Made by a program: the position numbers and the translations under genes. From the NCBI GenBank assembly GCA_006176705.1, contig QRFJ01004965.1, positions 1 to 64,000 on the forward strand: a stretch of DNA of 64,000 bases. Direction: 5' to 3'. The notes below the pieces were generated by a model. That model worked only from the letters and a program-made list of their open reading frames with translations, did no database searches and had not been told where the DNA came from. Positions 18,964-29,780 of the stretch are shown piece after piece (the first letter of the stretch is position 1; every line of letters starts with the position of its first letter). This stretch comes from Cocos nucifera. Lineage: Eukaryota; Streptophyta; Magnoliopsida; Arecales; Arecaceae.

Positions 18964-20127
18964 TATTCGGGGTAAACCCCGCTTCTACGGAAGTCTAGTC
19001 TGATGCTCAACCTAATGCAACCGGTAGTCACAGAAGAGCTTCAGCGAACGACCCTTACCCAAACTCCTTCAATCGATCGAACTCCTCGATGGTCAAGCTC
19101 CGACCGAACTCCTCAATAGTTGAGCCCCTTCAGTCGAACTCCGACGAAAGTCGAACTCTTTTCTGACTCCTTCAGTCGGACTCCTCCAGGAGCCAAACTC
19201 TTTCCAAATCGCTCCTGTAGTCGAATTCTTTCAGGTGCTAAACTCCTTCTGGATCGCTCCTGCAATCAAATTCCTCCAGGAGCCAAACTCCTTCTAGATC
19301 GCTCCTATAGTCAGACTACTCCAAGAGCCAAACTCCTTTCAAAATTCTTCTTCAGCCAAATTCCTCCAGGAGCTAAACTCCTTCTAGGTTGCTCCTACAA
19401 TTCAGACTCCTCCAGGAGCCGAACTCCTTTCGGATCGCTCCTATAGTTCGAACTCCTTCGGGAGCCGAACTCCTTTCAGATCGCTCCTATAGTCTGGACT
19501 CCTCTGGGAGCCAAACTCCTTCGAAATCGCTCTTACAGTTCAGACTCTTCTAGGAGTCAAACTCCTTTTGATCGCTCTTGTAGTCAAATTTCTTCAGGAG
19601 CGAACTCCTTACGGATTGCTCCTGCAGTCGGATTCCTACAGGAGTTGACCTCATTCTAGATTGCTCTTATAGTCGAACTCTGAATGCATGCTTCCACCAG
19701 ACGACATGGCCACCATTGCTAGTTTGACGACATCGCTCTCTCCGTAACAAGCCCCATGCGGCCCACAACTGGACAACATGACCGCCACTACCAGCCTGCT
19801 GACACCTCTCTCTCTGTACCAAAATCCTTGCGGCCTTGAGTGGCCAGCTACCAGATGGTATGGTCGTCACCATCAATCAAGCTCCATCTATAAAAGGGAC
19901 CCCCCAAATGTGTTTCCTCTAAGCTCTCCTCTCGACCTCTAAAACTCTGTCGAACTCTCTCTTGAGTACTCCATTTTTGTTGGCTAGATGAGCTAACTTG
20001 ATCATCGAAGGATCCTGTTGGAGACACCACCACCGACTTTGGATGAAACTTTATTTTGTAGGTCACCGATGGTGACCTCATCCTCCACTCTAGTTCGATC
20101 CGACATCAATCAAATTCTGCACCAATA
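18964..20127 (+). repeat. 5' LTR of G2, containing a 45-bp minisatellite
   Basis: Pairs with 24796-25985. From about 19120 to 19690 it holds roughly 12 copies of a 45-bp unit (AAACTC recurs at 19195, 19240, 19285 and 19330) built on 'ggagccaaactcctt', itself a small inverted repeat AGGAG/CTCCT. Since 45 is a multiple of three, one frame reads a 15-residue repeat (KLLLDRS type), which explains an open frame of about 108 codons here. I do not call that a gene. TATAAAA lies at 19889-19895. Confidence 0.88.
19889..19895 (+). promoter_or_regulatory. TATA box of G2 5' LTR
   Basis: TATAAAA followed by GGGACC, conserved at 25744-25750 in the 3' LTR and on the minus strand in both G1 LTRs. Confidence 0.65.
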
Positions 20128-20130
20128 GAA

Positions 20131-20148
20131 TTGACGCTAGAGGAAGGG
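20131..20148 (+). other. Primer binding site of G2
   Basis: TTGACGCTAGAGGAAGGG, three bases after the LTR end; the G1 equivalent reads TTGGCACTAGAGGAAGGG. tRNA not identified. Confidence 0.6.
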
Positions 20149-20259
20149 CCCTCTATTCTTGAGGTTTCCTTATTCTTAAAGGAGTGCTCAGTGATGATCT
20201 CTCTCCTCCCTCAATAGAGATCTCTCTGCTTCCTCTACAAAATTTTTTTTCAAGAGAAA

Positions 20260-22001
20260 ATGCCTCCTAGGAGAGCTTCTACCCGATGATCGATGGCCTC
20301 CACGGTCCGATTCCATCCAAATCCATCTACTCCTGCTTCAGCCCCGGCAACTCAGGTTCCACTTGTAGCCGTAATAGATGTGGAGCAGTTCAACCTACTG
20401 GTCTAGCAGGTTCGTGGCCTCATGGAGTCAATGCAGGCCATGCATCAATAGGCTCCAACACTAGTTTGATCGATGCAGGATTTTTCAGAGCCCTATGGTT
20501 CGGTTTGAGAATGGTTGACTTGGGCTACCAGACCTCTGATCTCTGAAAAGGGGATGCAGAAGATGGAGGGCCCATGCTCGGACCACGACTCGATCCAGGG
20601 GAAAGCTTCACACCCATTCCATCAGAAAATTCTGGGGGTCAACGATTGCGAAGATCTCTTGGATCAAAGGCTCTTAGAAATGAGCCGACGAATTGAAGAA
20701 CTCCATCACACTCTCTCTTCATACGGTAATGATATTTGTACTGATCCTTCTTTTTCATAGAAAATTATGCAGGAATCAATCCCACCAAACTTCAAGCTTT
20801 CACAGTTTGAGAGTTACGATGGAACCTCTGATCTGGTTGATCATATAGAGGCCTTCTGAATCGTGATGCTACTCCATGGTGTGTCAGATGCTATTTTGTG
20901 CCAAGCTTTCCCCTCCACCCTCAAGGGAGCCATCAGAAATTAGTACTCGATGCCTAAGCCAAGTACCATCTTATCGTTTGTTCAGATGAGCCATCAGTTC
21001 ATAGTCCACTTCGTCAATAGTCGACGTCCGTGCTGAGATTCGGATTCCTTGATGACCATTAAGTAGAAGGAGGAAAAATCCATCCGAGCTTATGTCATCC
21101 AATTTAATGCTGCGGCATTGGAAGTCTGGGACCTAGACCAGTCTGTTGCAATGGCCACACATAAGGACGGACTTCGGAAGAATGATTTGCTGTTCTTCCT
21201 GAAGAAAAAGTACCCTAGGAACTTTGTCGATCTGCTAGCCTAGGTCGAGAGATACGTCCGTACAGAAGAAGCCTTTAAGTTGAAGGATGAAGAAGCCATA
21301 GAAGAGCGACAGGCAGGTGAGTCTAATAAACCTATGGCTGGTGTAGGGTTGAGTAAAGTTCGACCGTGCTTACGGACTTTCTCCGAGCGCAAGCGAGCCC
21401 AAACTCCTTCACGAGCTCATCATCAAGGAAGCTCTGACAGAAGGGCATGAAGAAGTCCTTCCTTCGAAAGGTTCCACAACTACTTCCCCTTTAATGCTCC
21501 TAAAGCTCAAGTTCTGATGGAAATCAAGAACCAGCTACCAAGATCAGAAGAATTACGATCTCCCCTAAACAAGCATGATCGAAGCAAGTACTGCCTCTAC
21601 CATCGTGACCATAATTATGATACTAAAGAATGCATTCAGCTTTGAGATGAAATTGAGGAGCTCATCAGGAGAGGTCGGTTGGATCGATTTCTCAGACGCT
21701 AGTCTAAAGCAGAAGAAGATCGGCCAAGGGCACTGCCATAGCCAGAACCACCAATGATGGAGGAATAATAAAATGGTCGGCCACCTCCCGTATCATCGAC
21801 CCCACATCTAGGAGGGGCTTGGTACTTCGGCGAGCCATCATCTCCCAGCTTGAAAGCCAAGAGAAGCTTGCTCCAAATTGAGAAGACCAGCATAAAATAG
21901 AGGAGGTCGTCCAATCTGAAACTTATCACCTGAAGGAGCTCAGAGGAATAGTACTTCCACGACCTTGGAAATTAGAAAATTTGAGGATATATTATCAGTA
22001 A
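20260..22001 (+). pseudogene. gag: gag fused to the terminal segment of pol, G2
   Basis: Starts MPPRRAS at 20260. A gypsy retrotransposon gag capsid domain is readable from about 20790: FESYDGTSDLVDHIEAF, then LLHGVSDAILCQAFPSTLKG. Further on are the Tat-like gag C-terminal basic region and RLDRFLRR (near 21680). At about 21811-21830 (GAWYF) it jumps to the end of pol, with KLAPN near 21866-21880 and the final LPRPWKLENLRIYYQ then TAA at 21999. Several internal stops are present, many explainable by TGG-to-TAG/TGA or CAG-to-TAG changes. G1 has the same junction. Capsid function might once have been provided; enzymes were not. Confidence 0.72.
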
Positions 22002-22095
22002 TCTTCCTTCAATAAAACTCCTTCATTTCAGCATTATTATTTTTTGGTGCAAAAATTATGTGATGATAGAAAAGAAATGATTGAAAGTGGCCATG

Positions 22096-22385
22096 TTAGG
22101 AACAGGAGGAGAACCTCATCCTTAATGAGCAAAGTCGAAGGCCTTATTCATTTTAGATGAGATGGAGGGAGAGGCCCTGACAATGGCCCTTATGTGCCCC
22201 CTACAGTCCGTTAGGAATAGGAGGAGAACCTCATCCTAACATGAGCAAAGTCGAAGGCCTCATTCATTTTAGATAAGATGGGGGGAAAACCCTGACAATG
22301 GCCCTTATTTGCCCCCACAGTCCATTAGGAAATAGGAGGAGAACCTCATCCTAACATGAGCAAAGTCGAAGGTCGCTTCAGTCTA
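22096..22385 (+). repeat. Three tandem copies of a ~114-bp unit
   Basis: 'ttagga-a-aggaggagaacctcatcct' begins at 22096, 22211 and 22325. The single G1 counterpart is near 16205-16255. It lies between the pol tail and the main array. Confidence 0.85.
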
Positions 22386-22389
22386 TGTC

Positions 22390-24715
22390 AATAGAAGAGA
22401 GAAAAAGGAGATAAGATCTCTTCGAGCTCCGAGATAAGATCTCTCTCGAAAGTCAACCTCGACTAGGAGATAAGATCTCTCCCGAGTGACCGAGTCAACC
22501 TCAGCTAGAGATAGATCTTTTCTGAGGGTCCGAGTCAATCTCGGCTAGAGATAAGATCTCTCTCAAGCGATCGAATCAATCTAGGCTAAAGATAAGATCT
22601 ATCCTGAGCTTCAAAGCCTTAGCCAATAGAAGATAAGATCTCCTTCAACCTTGACTATTGGAGATAAGATCTCCTCCGAGCATCCGAGCCAATCTTGGCT
22701 AGAGATAAGATATCTCTTGAGCGATCGAGTCAACCTCGGCTAGAGATAAGATCTTCTTTGAGCTCCACCTTCAACCTCGGCTGTTGGAGATAAGATCTCC
22801 CTCGAGCTTCTACGTCGACAGGAGATAAGATCTCCTTTAACCTCGACCGTCGGAGATAAGATCTCCCCCAAGCTCCACCTTCAATCTCGGCTATCGAAGA
22901 TAAGATCTCTCCTGAGCCTTTATGTCAACAGGAGATAAAATCTCTTTCAACCTTGACTGTCAGAGCTAAGATCTCCTCCGAGCGTCTAAGTAAAACTTGG
23001 CTAGAGATAAGATCTTTTCCAAGCGATCGAGTCAACCTCGGTTAGAGACAAGATCTCTCCCAAGTGACTGAGTCAACTTCGACTAGAAATAAGTTCTCTC
23101 TAGAGCTTCAAAGCCTTCGCTAATGGGAGATAAGATCTCCTTCAAGCTCGACTACCGAAGATAAGATCTCTTCCGAGCGTCCGAGTCAACCTCGGCTAGA
23201 GATAAGATCTCTTTCGAGCGTCCGAGTTAACCTCGGCTAGAGATAAGATCTCTTCCAAGCTTTAAATTCTTCGCCAATAGGAGATAAGATCTCCTTCAAC
23301 CTCGGCTACTGGAGATAAGATCTTCTCCGAGCGTCTGAGCCAACCTCGGCTAGAGATAAAATCTCTCTCGAGCGATCGAGTCAACCTCAGCTAAAGATAA
23401 GATCTTCTTCAACTTTGATTGCTCGAGATAAGATCTCTTTCGAGCTCAACCTTCAACCTCAACTGCTGGAGGTAAGGTCTCCCCTGAGCTTCTATAGGAG
23501 ATAAGATCTTCTTTAGCCTCGACTGTTGGAGATAAGATCTCCCCCGAGCGTAACATTCAACCTCGACTGTTGGAGATAAGATCTCCCCCAAGCTCAACCT
23601 TCAATCTCGACTGCTGAAGATAAGATCTTTCTCGAGCCCAACCTTCAACCTTGGCTGCTGGAGATAAGATCTCCTCCGAGCCCTACTTCAACCTCGACCA
23701 CTGGAGATAAGATCTCCCCAGAGCTCAACCTTCAACCTCGACTGTTGGAGATAAGATCTTCCCGAGCTCAACCTTCAACCTCGACTGCTGGAGATAAGAT
23801 CTTTTTCAAGCTTCTACAGAAGATAAGTTTTCCTTTAACCTCGACTGCTAGAGATAAGATCCCCCGAGCTCAACCTTCAATCTCGACTAGAGATAAGATC
23901 TCTCTCGAGCATTAAACTCTTCACCAATAAGATAAGATCTCCTTCAACCTCAGCTGCTGGAGATAAGATCTCCTCCAAACTCAATCTTCGATCTCAACTG
24001 CTGGAGATAAGATCTCCCCCAAGCTTCTACAGGAGATAAGATCTCCTTCAACCTCGACTACTGAAGATAAGATCTCTCCCAAGCCCAACTTTCAACCTCG
24101 GCTACTGGAGATAACATCTCTCCCCAAGCTCAACCTTCGACCTCGGCTGCTGGAGATAAGATCTTCCACGAGCTTCTACAAAAGATAAGATCTTCTCCGA
24201 GCTCCCACATCAATACGAGATGAGATCTCCTTCAACCTCAGCTGGAGATGAGATCTCCTAGAGCCTCAACTTCAACTTCAATCTCGATTGGAGATAGGAT
24301 CTCTTCCGAGCTTCAATATCTTCATCAACAGAAGATGAGATCTCCTACAACCTTGGCTGGAGATGAGATCTCTCCTGAGCCTCAGCTTCAACTTCAACCT
24401 CGGCTGGAGATAGGATCCCCCCCGAGCTTCAATGTCCACATCAACAGGAGATGAGATCTCCTTTAACCTTGACTGGAGATAAGATCTCTCTCGAGCCTCA
24501 ACTTCAACTTCAACCTCGGCTGGAGATGAGATTTTTTCCAAGCCTCAACTTCAACCTCGACTGGAGATAGGATCTGCCCAAAGTTTCAACCGCAACGTCA
24601 ACAAAAGATAAGATCTTCTTGGACCTCGGCTAGAGATGGGATCCCTCCGAGCCTTATCTTCAATGTCAACTTTGACTAGAGATAAGATCTCCCTCGAGCT
24701 TCAACTTCAACAGGT
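22390..24715 (+). repeat. Tandem array of hairpin-forming units, G2
   Basis: About 2.3 kb of variable units (roughly 33-60 bp) centred on GGAGATAAGATCTCC or AGAGATAAGATCTCT, flanked by CTCGG/CTCGA and CCGAG/TCGAG. It is the same family as the G1 array in the element's own orientation. Towards the right (24240-24720) the unit drifts to GGAGATGAGATCTCC with longer 'cttcaacttcaacctcgg' spacers. Non-coding. Confidence 0.92.
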
Positions 24716-24795
24716 GTAGAGCCCAAAAATAGACTTTAACAGTCGCCTATTTTGGTAGTCCCTTCGAATTTCAAACTCGAGAGTGGGGGGACTAT
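24716..24795 (+). other. G2 3' untranslated end with polypurine tract
   Basis: Short non-repeat stretch ending in GAGTGGGGGGACTAT (24781-24795), the plus-strand primer, directly before the 3' LTR. It matches the G1 tract. Confidence 0.75.
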
Positions 24796-25985
24796 TATTG
24801 GGGATAAATTCTGCTCCCACCAAAGTCCAGTCTGATGCTTAGCCTAATACAATCGATAGTCATGGAATAGCTTCAGCGGACGAGCCTTAACCAAACTCCT
24901 TCACCTGGCCAAACTTCTCAGCGGTCGAGCCCCGATCGAACTCCTCAGCGGTCGAGCCCCTTCAGTCGGACTCCTATGGGATTCGAACTCCTTCCTGACT
25001 CCTTCAGTTGGATCCTACAGAAGTCGAACTCCTTCCTAACTCCTTCGAAAGCCAAACTTCTTCCTAACTCGTTCAATCGGATTCTTTCAAAAGCCAAACT
25101 CCTTCCAGATCGCTCCTACAATCAGATTCTTCCAAGAGTTGAACTCTTTTTAGATCACTCCTACAGTTGGACTCCTTCAAGAGCTGAACTCCTTTCAGAA
25201 TTCTTCTTTAGTCAGATTCCTCCAGGAGCCAAACTCCTTCCGGATTGCTCCTGCAGTTCGGACTCCTTTAGAAGCCAAACTTCTTTTGGATTGCTCCTGC
25301 AGTTCAGACTCATTCGAGAGCCGAACTCCTTTTGGATCGCTCTTACAGTCAGATTCTTTCAGAAGTCGAACTCCTTTTGGATTGCTCCTACAGTTTCACT
25401 CCTTTGGGAGCTAAACTCCTTCCGATCGCTCTTACAGTTGGATTCCTCTAGGAGCCAAACTCCTTCCAAATTGCTCCTACCATCGAATTCCTATAGAAGC
25501 CAACCTCATTTTGGATTGCTCTGGCAGTCAGATACCGAATGCATGCTTCCACCAGATGACATGGTCGCCACTACCAGTCTGGTGATACCACTCTCTCCAT
25601 AACAAGCCCCATATGGCCCACGATCGGATGATGTGGCCACCACTATCAGCCTGGCGACACCTCTCTCTTTATACCGAACCTCATGCGGCCTCAAGCGGTC
25701 CACTACCAGATGGTATGGTCATCACCATCAATCAAGCTTTATCTATAAAATGGATCCTTCAGATATGCTTTCTCTAAGCTTTCCTCTCCTCCTCTAAAAC
25801 TCTACCAAACTCTCTCCTGAGTACTCAATTTCTATTGGCTAGAAGAGCTGACTTGATCATTGGAGGGTCCTGTCGGAGCAACCACCACCAACTTCGAATG
25901 AAACTTTATTTTGCAGGTCACCGATGGCAACCTCATCCTCCTCCACTCTAGCTCGATCCGATGTCAACCAAATTTTGCACCAATA
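24796..25985 (+). repeat. 3' LTR of G2
   Basis: 1190 bp, homologous to 18964-20127, with its own 45-bp minisatellite at about 24975-25520. It ends GCACCAATA and is followed by AAAAT (TSD). Confidence 0.88.
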
Positions 25986-27289
25986 AAAATTATTTTTGAA
26001 ATACCAAACTCCAATCCATCAGTCCAAAAAATAATTAAAAGAATTAAGTATTGTCTAGTAGGATTTAGAATTATGAATTAAAGATCCTAAGATAAATTCA
26101 TAATTCTATGGATTAAAGAATTAGATGAATTAGGTCCATTAATTGGGTTAGACCTAAGGTTGGTTAAAGAATGGATTAATCTAGAGTAGTTAATCAAATC
26201 TAACCAAGTGTTAACTTAGATTAGGTCAAGTACACTCTAGAATCAACTTCAATAGTTGTAGTTTGATGGGTCCATATCTTTAACGAGACCAGGATGGACT
26301 TAATTCAAGACTATGCGATCTAGCCCAAAATTACTGGATTGATCGGATGAGACCTAATTAATTGATTGGTGTCTAAGATAAGTCTAGTAGTTTAAACCAG
26401 TGATTTTTAATTGGGAGCTACTTGCACTAATTCGATCTTTGATGAGTTAATGGTATATCTCTTCTACTGATCTCACTTACTTGATCGACATGGTTGATTA
26501 GAATTTGACTAGATTACTTAGTGATTCAAGCTGACCCATGTCACTAAGAATTAGTTTGACTAATTTCAATTTAGTAAGACTGAATTAGGTGCCCATGGAT
26601 CGAAATTGATCCTAGTCCTCATGAATTTACTTGGTGAAGTTAGTGGGACAAAGATGGTTCATGTCCTTTCTATCTTAAATCATAAGTAAATTAAATCTTC
26701 TAAATTATTAGATTCTTAAAATAACTAAGTTATGGGGATAACTAAGTCATAGCCTCCCATTAAGATGAGTAGTAATGAGTCCAATTTTCTGGGTGGACAT
26801 TGGAGGTGCTTAACACCTGGTGTTCATTTGGATGTTAAAATTATTGTACATCATATGATGATTAGGTCACATTCTCTTAATAGTGATCAAGTAAGCCAGA
26901 GCTTTCCTTGGGCCTGGTTATCATTGGTTTGATGCACTGAAGTCAATCATGTTAATGGTTGGTCCTAACCAGATCTTTTCAATGGAGGCCAAAGCCTACT
27001 GATTTGGCATCTAAGGCAAAATTTAAATACTAAAAATTATTTAGGAAAACAATTAGTTATGAACCTACCTGTAGATGCACATGGGTTAGCCAGAGCCTAC
27101 CTCAGGCCCATCTGTAGTCTATGTGGATTTTAGTACCCACTAAGAAATTAGTGTAATCTTTGAATTGGACGTAGAGGCTACCAATTTGTTTAAAGATAAT
27201 GAGAGGACCTTTAGACTAAAGTTCATGTCTTTAGGGATAATTAATTCAAGTACTAATAAGATTTCATGTTTTTCTTTCAAATAACAGAA
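25986..27289 (+). other. Third piece of D leader
   Basis: No gene. It is collinear with the A leader (3640-4598) and C leader (45560-46894): the 'ggtgtctaagRtaagt' site, 'tttttaattgggagcta', and 'gatgagttaatgg'. Confidence 0.7.
26378..27287 (+). other. Putative leader intron of D, donor mutated
   Basis: The donor position reads TCTAAG|ATAAGT, one transition away from the AAG|GTAAGT of A, A2 and C. Near the 3' end TACTAAT (27251-27257) is a textbook branch site, followed by a pyrimidine stretch and AACAG ending at 27287. The ATG of the gag remnant comes three bases later (27290). Length is 910 bp. Confidence 0.5.
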
Positions 27290-27650
27290 ATGGCTAATGT
27301 AAGTCCGCTCTGTTCACTAATGAATAGTGGCAAGCATTTAGGACCTGATAATAAGAAGTTTAGTGCGAGCCCTAATCAGGCAGACCTAAAGAAGAATGGT
27401 CCACTTAACCCTAATTGGCTGAACAAAAGAAATCAGCAAGTGGTTGCTGGTCAAGGTTATTATATGATAATATCTTACAATTTTTTTATTTGTGATATAT
27501 CTACCTGGGTATTAGATACTGCGAGTTCGATTCATATATGCAATTTGTTGCATGGACTTCAAATTGATAGAAAAATTGAGAATGGTGATAGATTCCTTAA
27601 TGTTGGAGATGGAAGTAATGTTTTAGTCCTAGTATTAGAAACTCTTTAGC
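27290..27650 (+). pseudogene. gag: Shortened gag and protease remnant, D
   Basis: MANVSPLCS begins just after the acceptor, but only about 60-70 codons separate it from protease, where A has about 270. The capsid and zinc knuckle are gone. Protease is recognised by STWVLDTASSIHICN (27505-27545), in which the catalytic D-T-G reads D-T-A. It ends at a stop at 27647. Element C shows a similarly short gag segment (46895-47160). Confidence 0.7.
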
Positions 27651-27859
27651 TATTTTCAAAAATAATAATGTTATTTTAAGTGATTATCACTATTATCCAT
27701 CTTTTATGATGAACATAATATCTATTGGGCTTTTGGCCCAGGATGGTTATTATTTGTCAATAAAAAAAAAATTATTATGATATCATTATGAATGATGTTA
27801 TAGTAATGCAACGACAATCAAGAAATGACATTTATGTTCTGTCATAGCCAATTAGTGTA

Positions 27860-28700
27860 ATGTACACGTCAAACAAATTTCCAAAACTAGATCATGTTTC
27901 TAATGCCTATTTTTGGCACTATCAACTAAGTCATACAAACAAGAATAGGATTAACATATTAGTCAAGGAAAACATCCTTGACATTGATGATTATGAATTA
28001 TTGAATACCTGTGAGTCCTATCTTCTTGGTAAGATGACCAAATCACCTTTTACTAGAAAAGGTGAATGGGCCACTAAGCTTCTGGGTCTAGTTCATACTA
28101 ATGTATGTGGAGCTATGAACACATGTACTAGAGTTGGGTTCTACTATTTCATTATATTTACTAATGATCTATCTAAGTATTGGTACATCTATCTTATAAA
28201 GAGCAAATCTGATTCGTTTGAAATATTCAGACGATATCGAAATGAGGTAGAAAAATAACATAGGAAGATTATTAAAACTCTTCAGTCTAACCAAAGAGAT
28301 GAATATCTTTCCAATGAGTTTTTGATATATCTAGGAGAGAATAAAATTCTCTCATAATGGACCCCTCCTGGAACACCATAGCATAATGGTGTATCTAAAA
28401 GGAGGAATCAAACCCTGTTAGATATGGTTCAGTCCATGATGGGGTTTGTGAGTCTACCAATTTCTTTTTGGGGTTATGCATTAGAAACTACTTGTTTTAT
28501 TTTGAACAACGTTCCAAGCAAGACTATTGTAAAGACTCCATATGAGATATGGACTGGTCGTAAGTCAACACTCACTCACCTTAGGGTTTGGGGATGTCTA
28601 GCTAATGTAAAATATTTACAACTAGAAAAGCTTGGCCCTAGGTTCGATAAGTAATTGTTTATAGAGTACGCCAAGAAAATTAGGGGTTATTACTTCTACC
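27860..28700 (+). pseudogene. pol: Integrase, D
   Basis: The N-terminal zinc region is visible as FWHYQLSHTNKNRINIL and CESYLLGKMTK (second Cys of CxxC lost to Tyr). Core landmarks align with element A, but all three catalytic acids are replaced: N in HTNVCG, N in QSNQRDEYL and K in NGVSKRRN. Each is one G-to-A step from the expected codon. Downstream ILNNVPSKTIVKTPYEIW and LRVWGCLANVK are clear. Stops at about 28256 and 28355 are CAA-to-TAA type. Non-functional. Confidence 0.82.
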
Positions 28701-28939
28701 TTACTGAAGAACAAAAGATGTTCGTTAGCAATAGGATAGTCTTTTTGGAAAAGGAGTTCCTTATGAATGAAACTGCTGGCTCTAATGTTGAACTTAATAA
28801 AGTTTGACAAGTAGAAGAATCGATACATTCTAATAAACCTATAGAATTGGATTTGATAAGATCAAACCCAGAGGCCATTGTAGAGGCACCCTTGAGGAGA
28901 TTTGGTAGAGTACCGCGCTAACCAGAGAGGTACTATGGT

Positions 28940-29780
28940 TTCTTGGTTCAGAATGATGATTCTGTCAAACTCAATAAGAACGATGAGGATCCGATCACCT
29001 ACATGGATGTCATGCAAAGATCTAACTCTGATCAATGGCTTGAAGCCATGAAGTCTGAAATGGAGTCCATGAAGGTCAAAACATATGGATACTAGTTAAT
29101 CCACCTGAAGGGGCAAAATTCATTCAATGTAAGTGGATTTTCAAAAGGAAACGGGGCATAAATGAGAACATGGAGACCTATAAAGTCCATTTAGTTGTCA
29201 AAGGATATTATCAGTGTTATCGTATTGACTATGATGGGATGTTTTTTTCGGTAGCAATGCTCAAATCCAATCGGATTATGCTTACGGTAGCGGCATACGT
29301 AGACTATGAGACCTAGCAAATGGATGTGAAGACAGCTTTCCAAAATGGAGAGTTGGACGAAGAGGTGTATATGATACAGCCTGAGGGTTTCACATCCACA
29401 GACGAGTCCAAGGTGTGCAAGCTTTAGAGATCCATCTATGGATTGAAGTAGGCATCTCGAAGTTGGAACTTGCATTTTAATAAGATGATCAGAATGTATA
29501 ACTTTATTAAGAATGGAGAGGAATCCTGCATGTACAAATAGGCTAACGATTCTTTAGCTGTATTTCTTGTACTATATATGGATGACATTCTCTTGATCGA
29601 GAATGACATCCCTACATTATATGAAATAAAGGTTTGGCCATCGTCACAATTCTCCATGAAGGACTTGGAAGAAGCTTTCTATATCCTAGGGATGAAGATC
29701 TATAGGAATAGATCTAAAAGATTGCTTAGATTATCCCAGTCCATGTACCTTGATACCATGCTAAAGAGGTTCAGCATGAA
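28940..29780 (+). pseudogene. pol: Reverse transcriptase, D
   Basis: Recognised by ITYMDVMQRS, CKWIFKRK, QMDVKTAFQNG, RSIYGLK, SRSWNLHFN and the active-site motif read as YMDD at about 29575-29586 (YVDD in A). Stops interrupt it at about 29315 (TAG before QMDV), 29427, 29450 and 29539, mostly at former CAG/CAA/TGG codons. A 1-base loss lies near 29080. Confidence 0.8.

Larger units (their letters stand above)
18964..25985 (+). mobile_element. Element G2: non-autonomous Ty3/gypsy-type element with large internal array
   Basis: 7.0 kb. LTRs of 1164 and 1190 bp with TATT...AATA ends, flanks AAAGT (18959-18963) and AAAAT (25986-25990) as a diverged TSD, a gypsy-type primer site, a gag with recognisable capsid domain, a short pol tail, a 114-bp triplication, a 2.3-kb tandem array and a polypurine tract. 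Protease, RT, RNase H and integrase core are absent. Comparable in logic to rice Dasheng, which depends on RIRE2. The G2/RIRE2 kinship rests on gag motifs and is inference. Confidence 0.85.

Noticed and set aside
19120..19446. Open frame of 108 codons with a 15-residue repeat in the G2 LTR
   Set aside because: Produced by a 45-bp minisatellite in non-coding LTR; the frame is not kept in the other LTR copies.
14640..24715. Regularly spaced palindromic repeats resembling a CRISPR array
   Set aside because: Units abut with degenerate spacers, no unique spacers, no cas genes, and a eukaryotic retrotransposon context.
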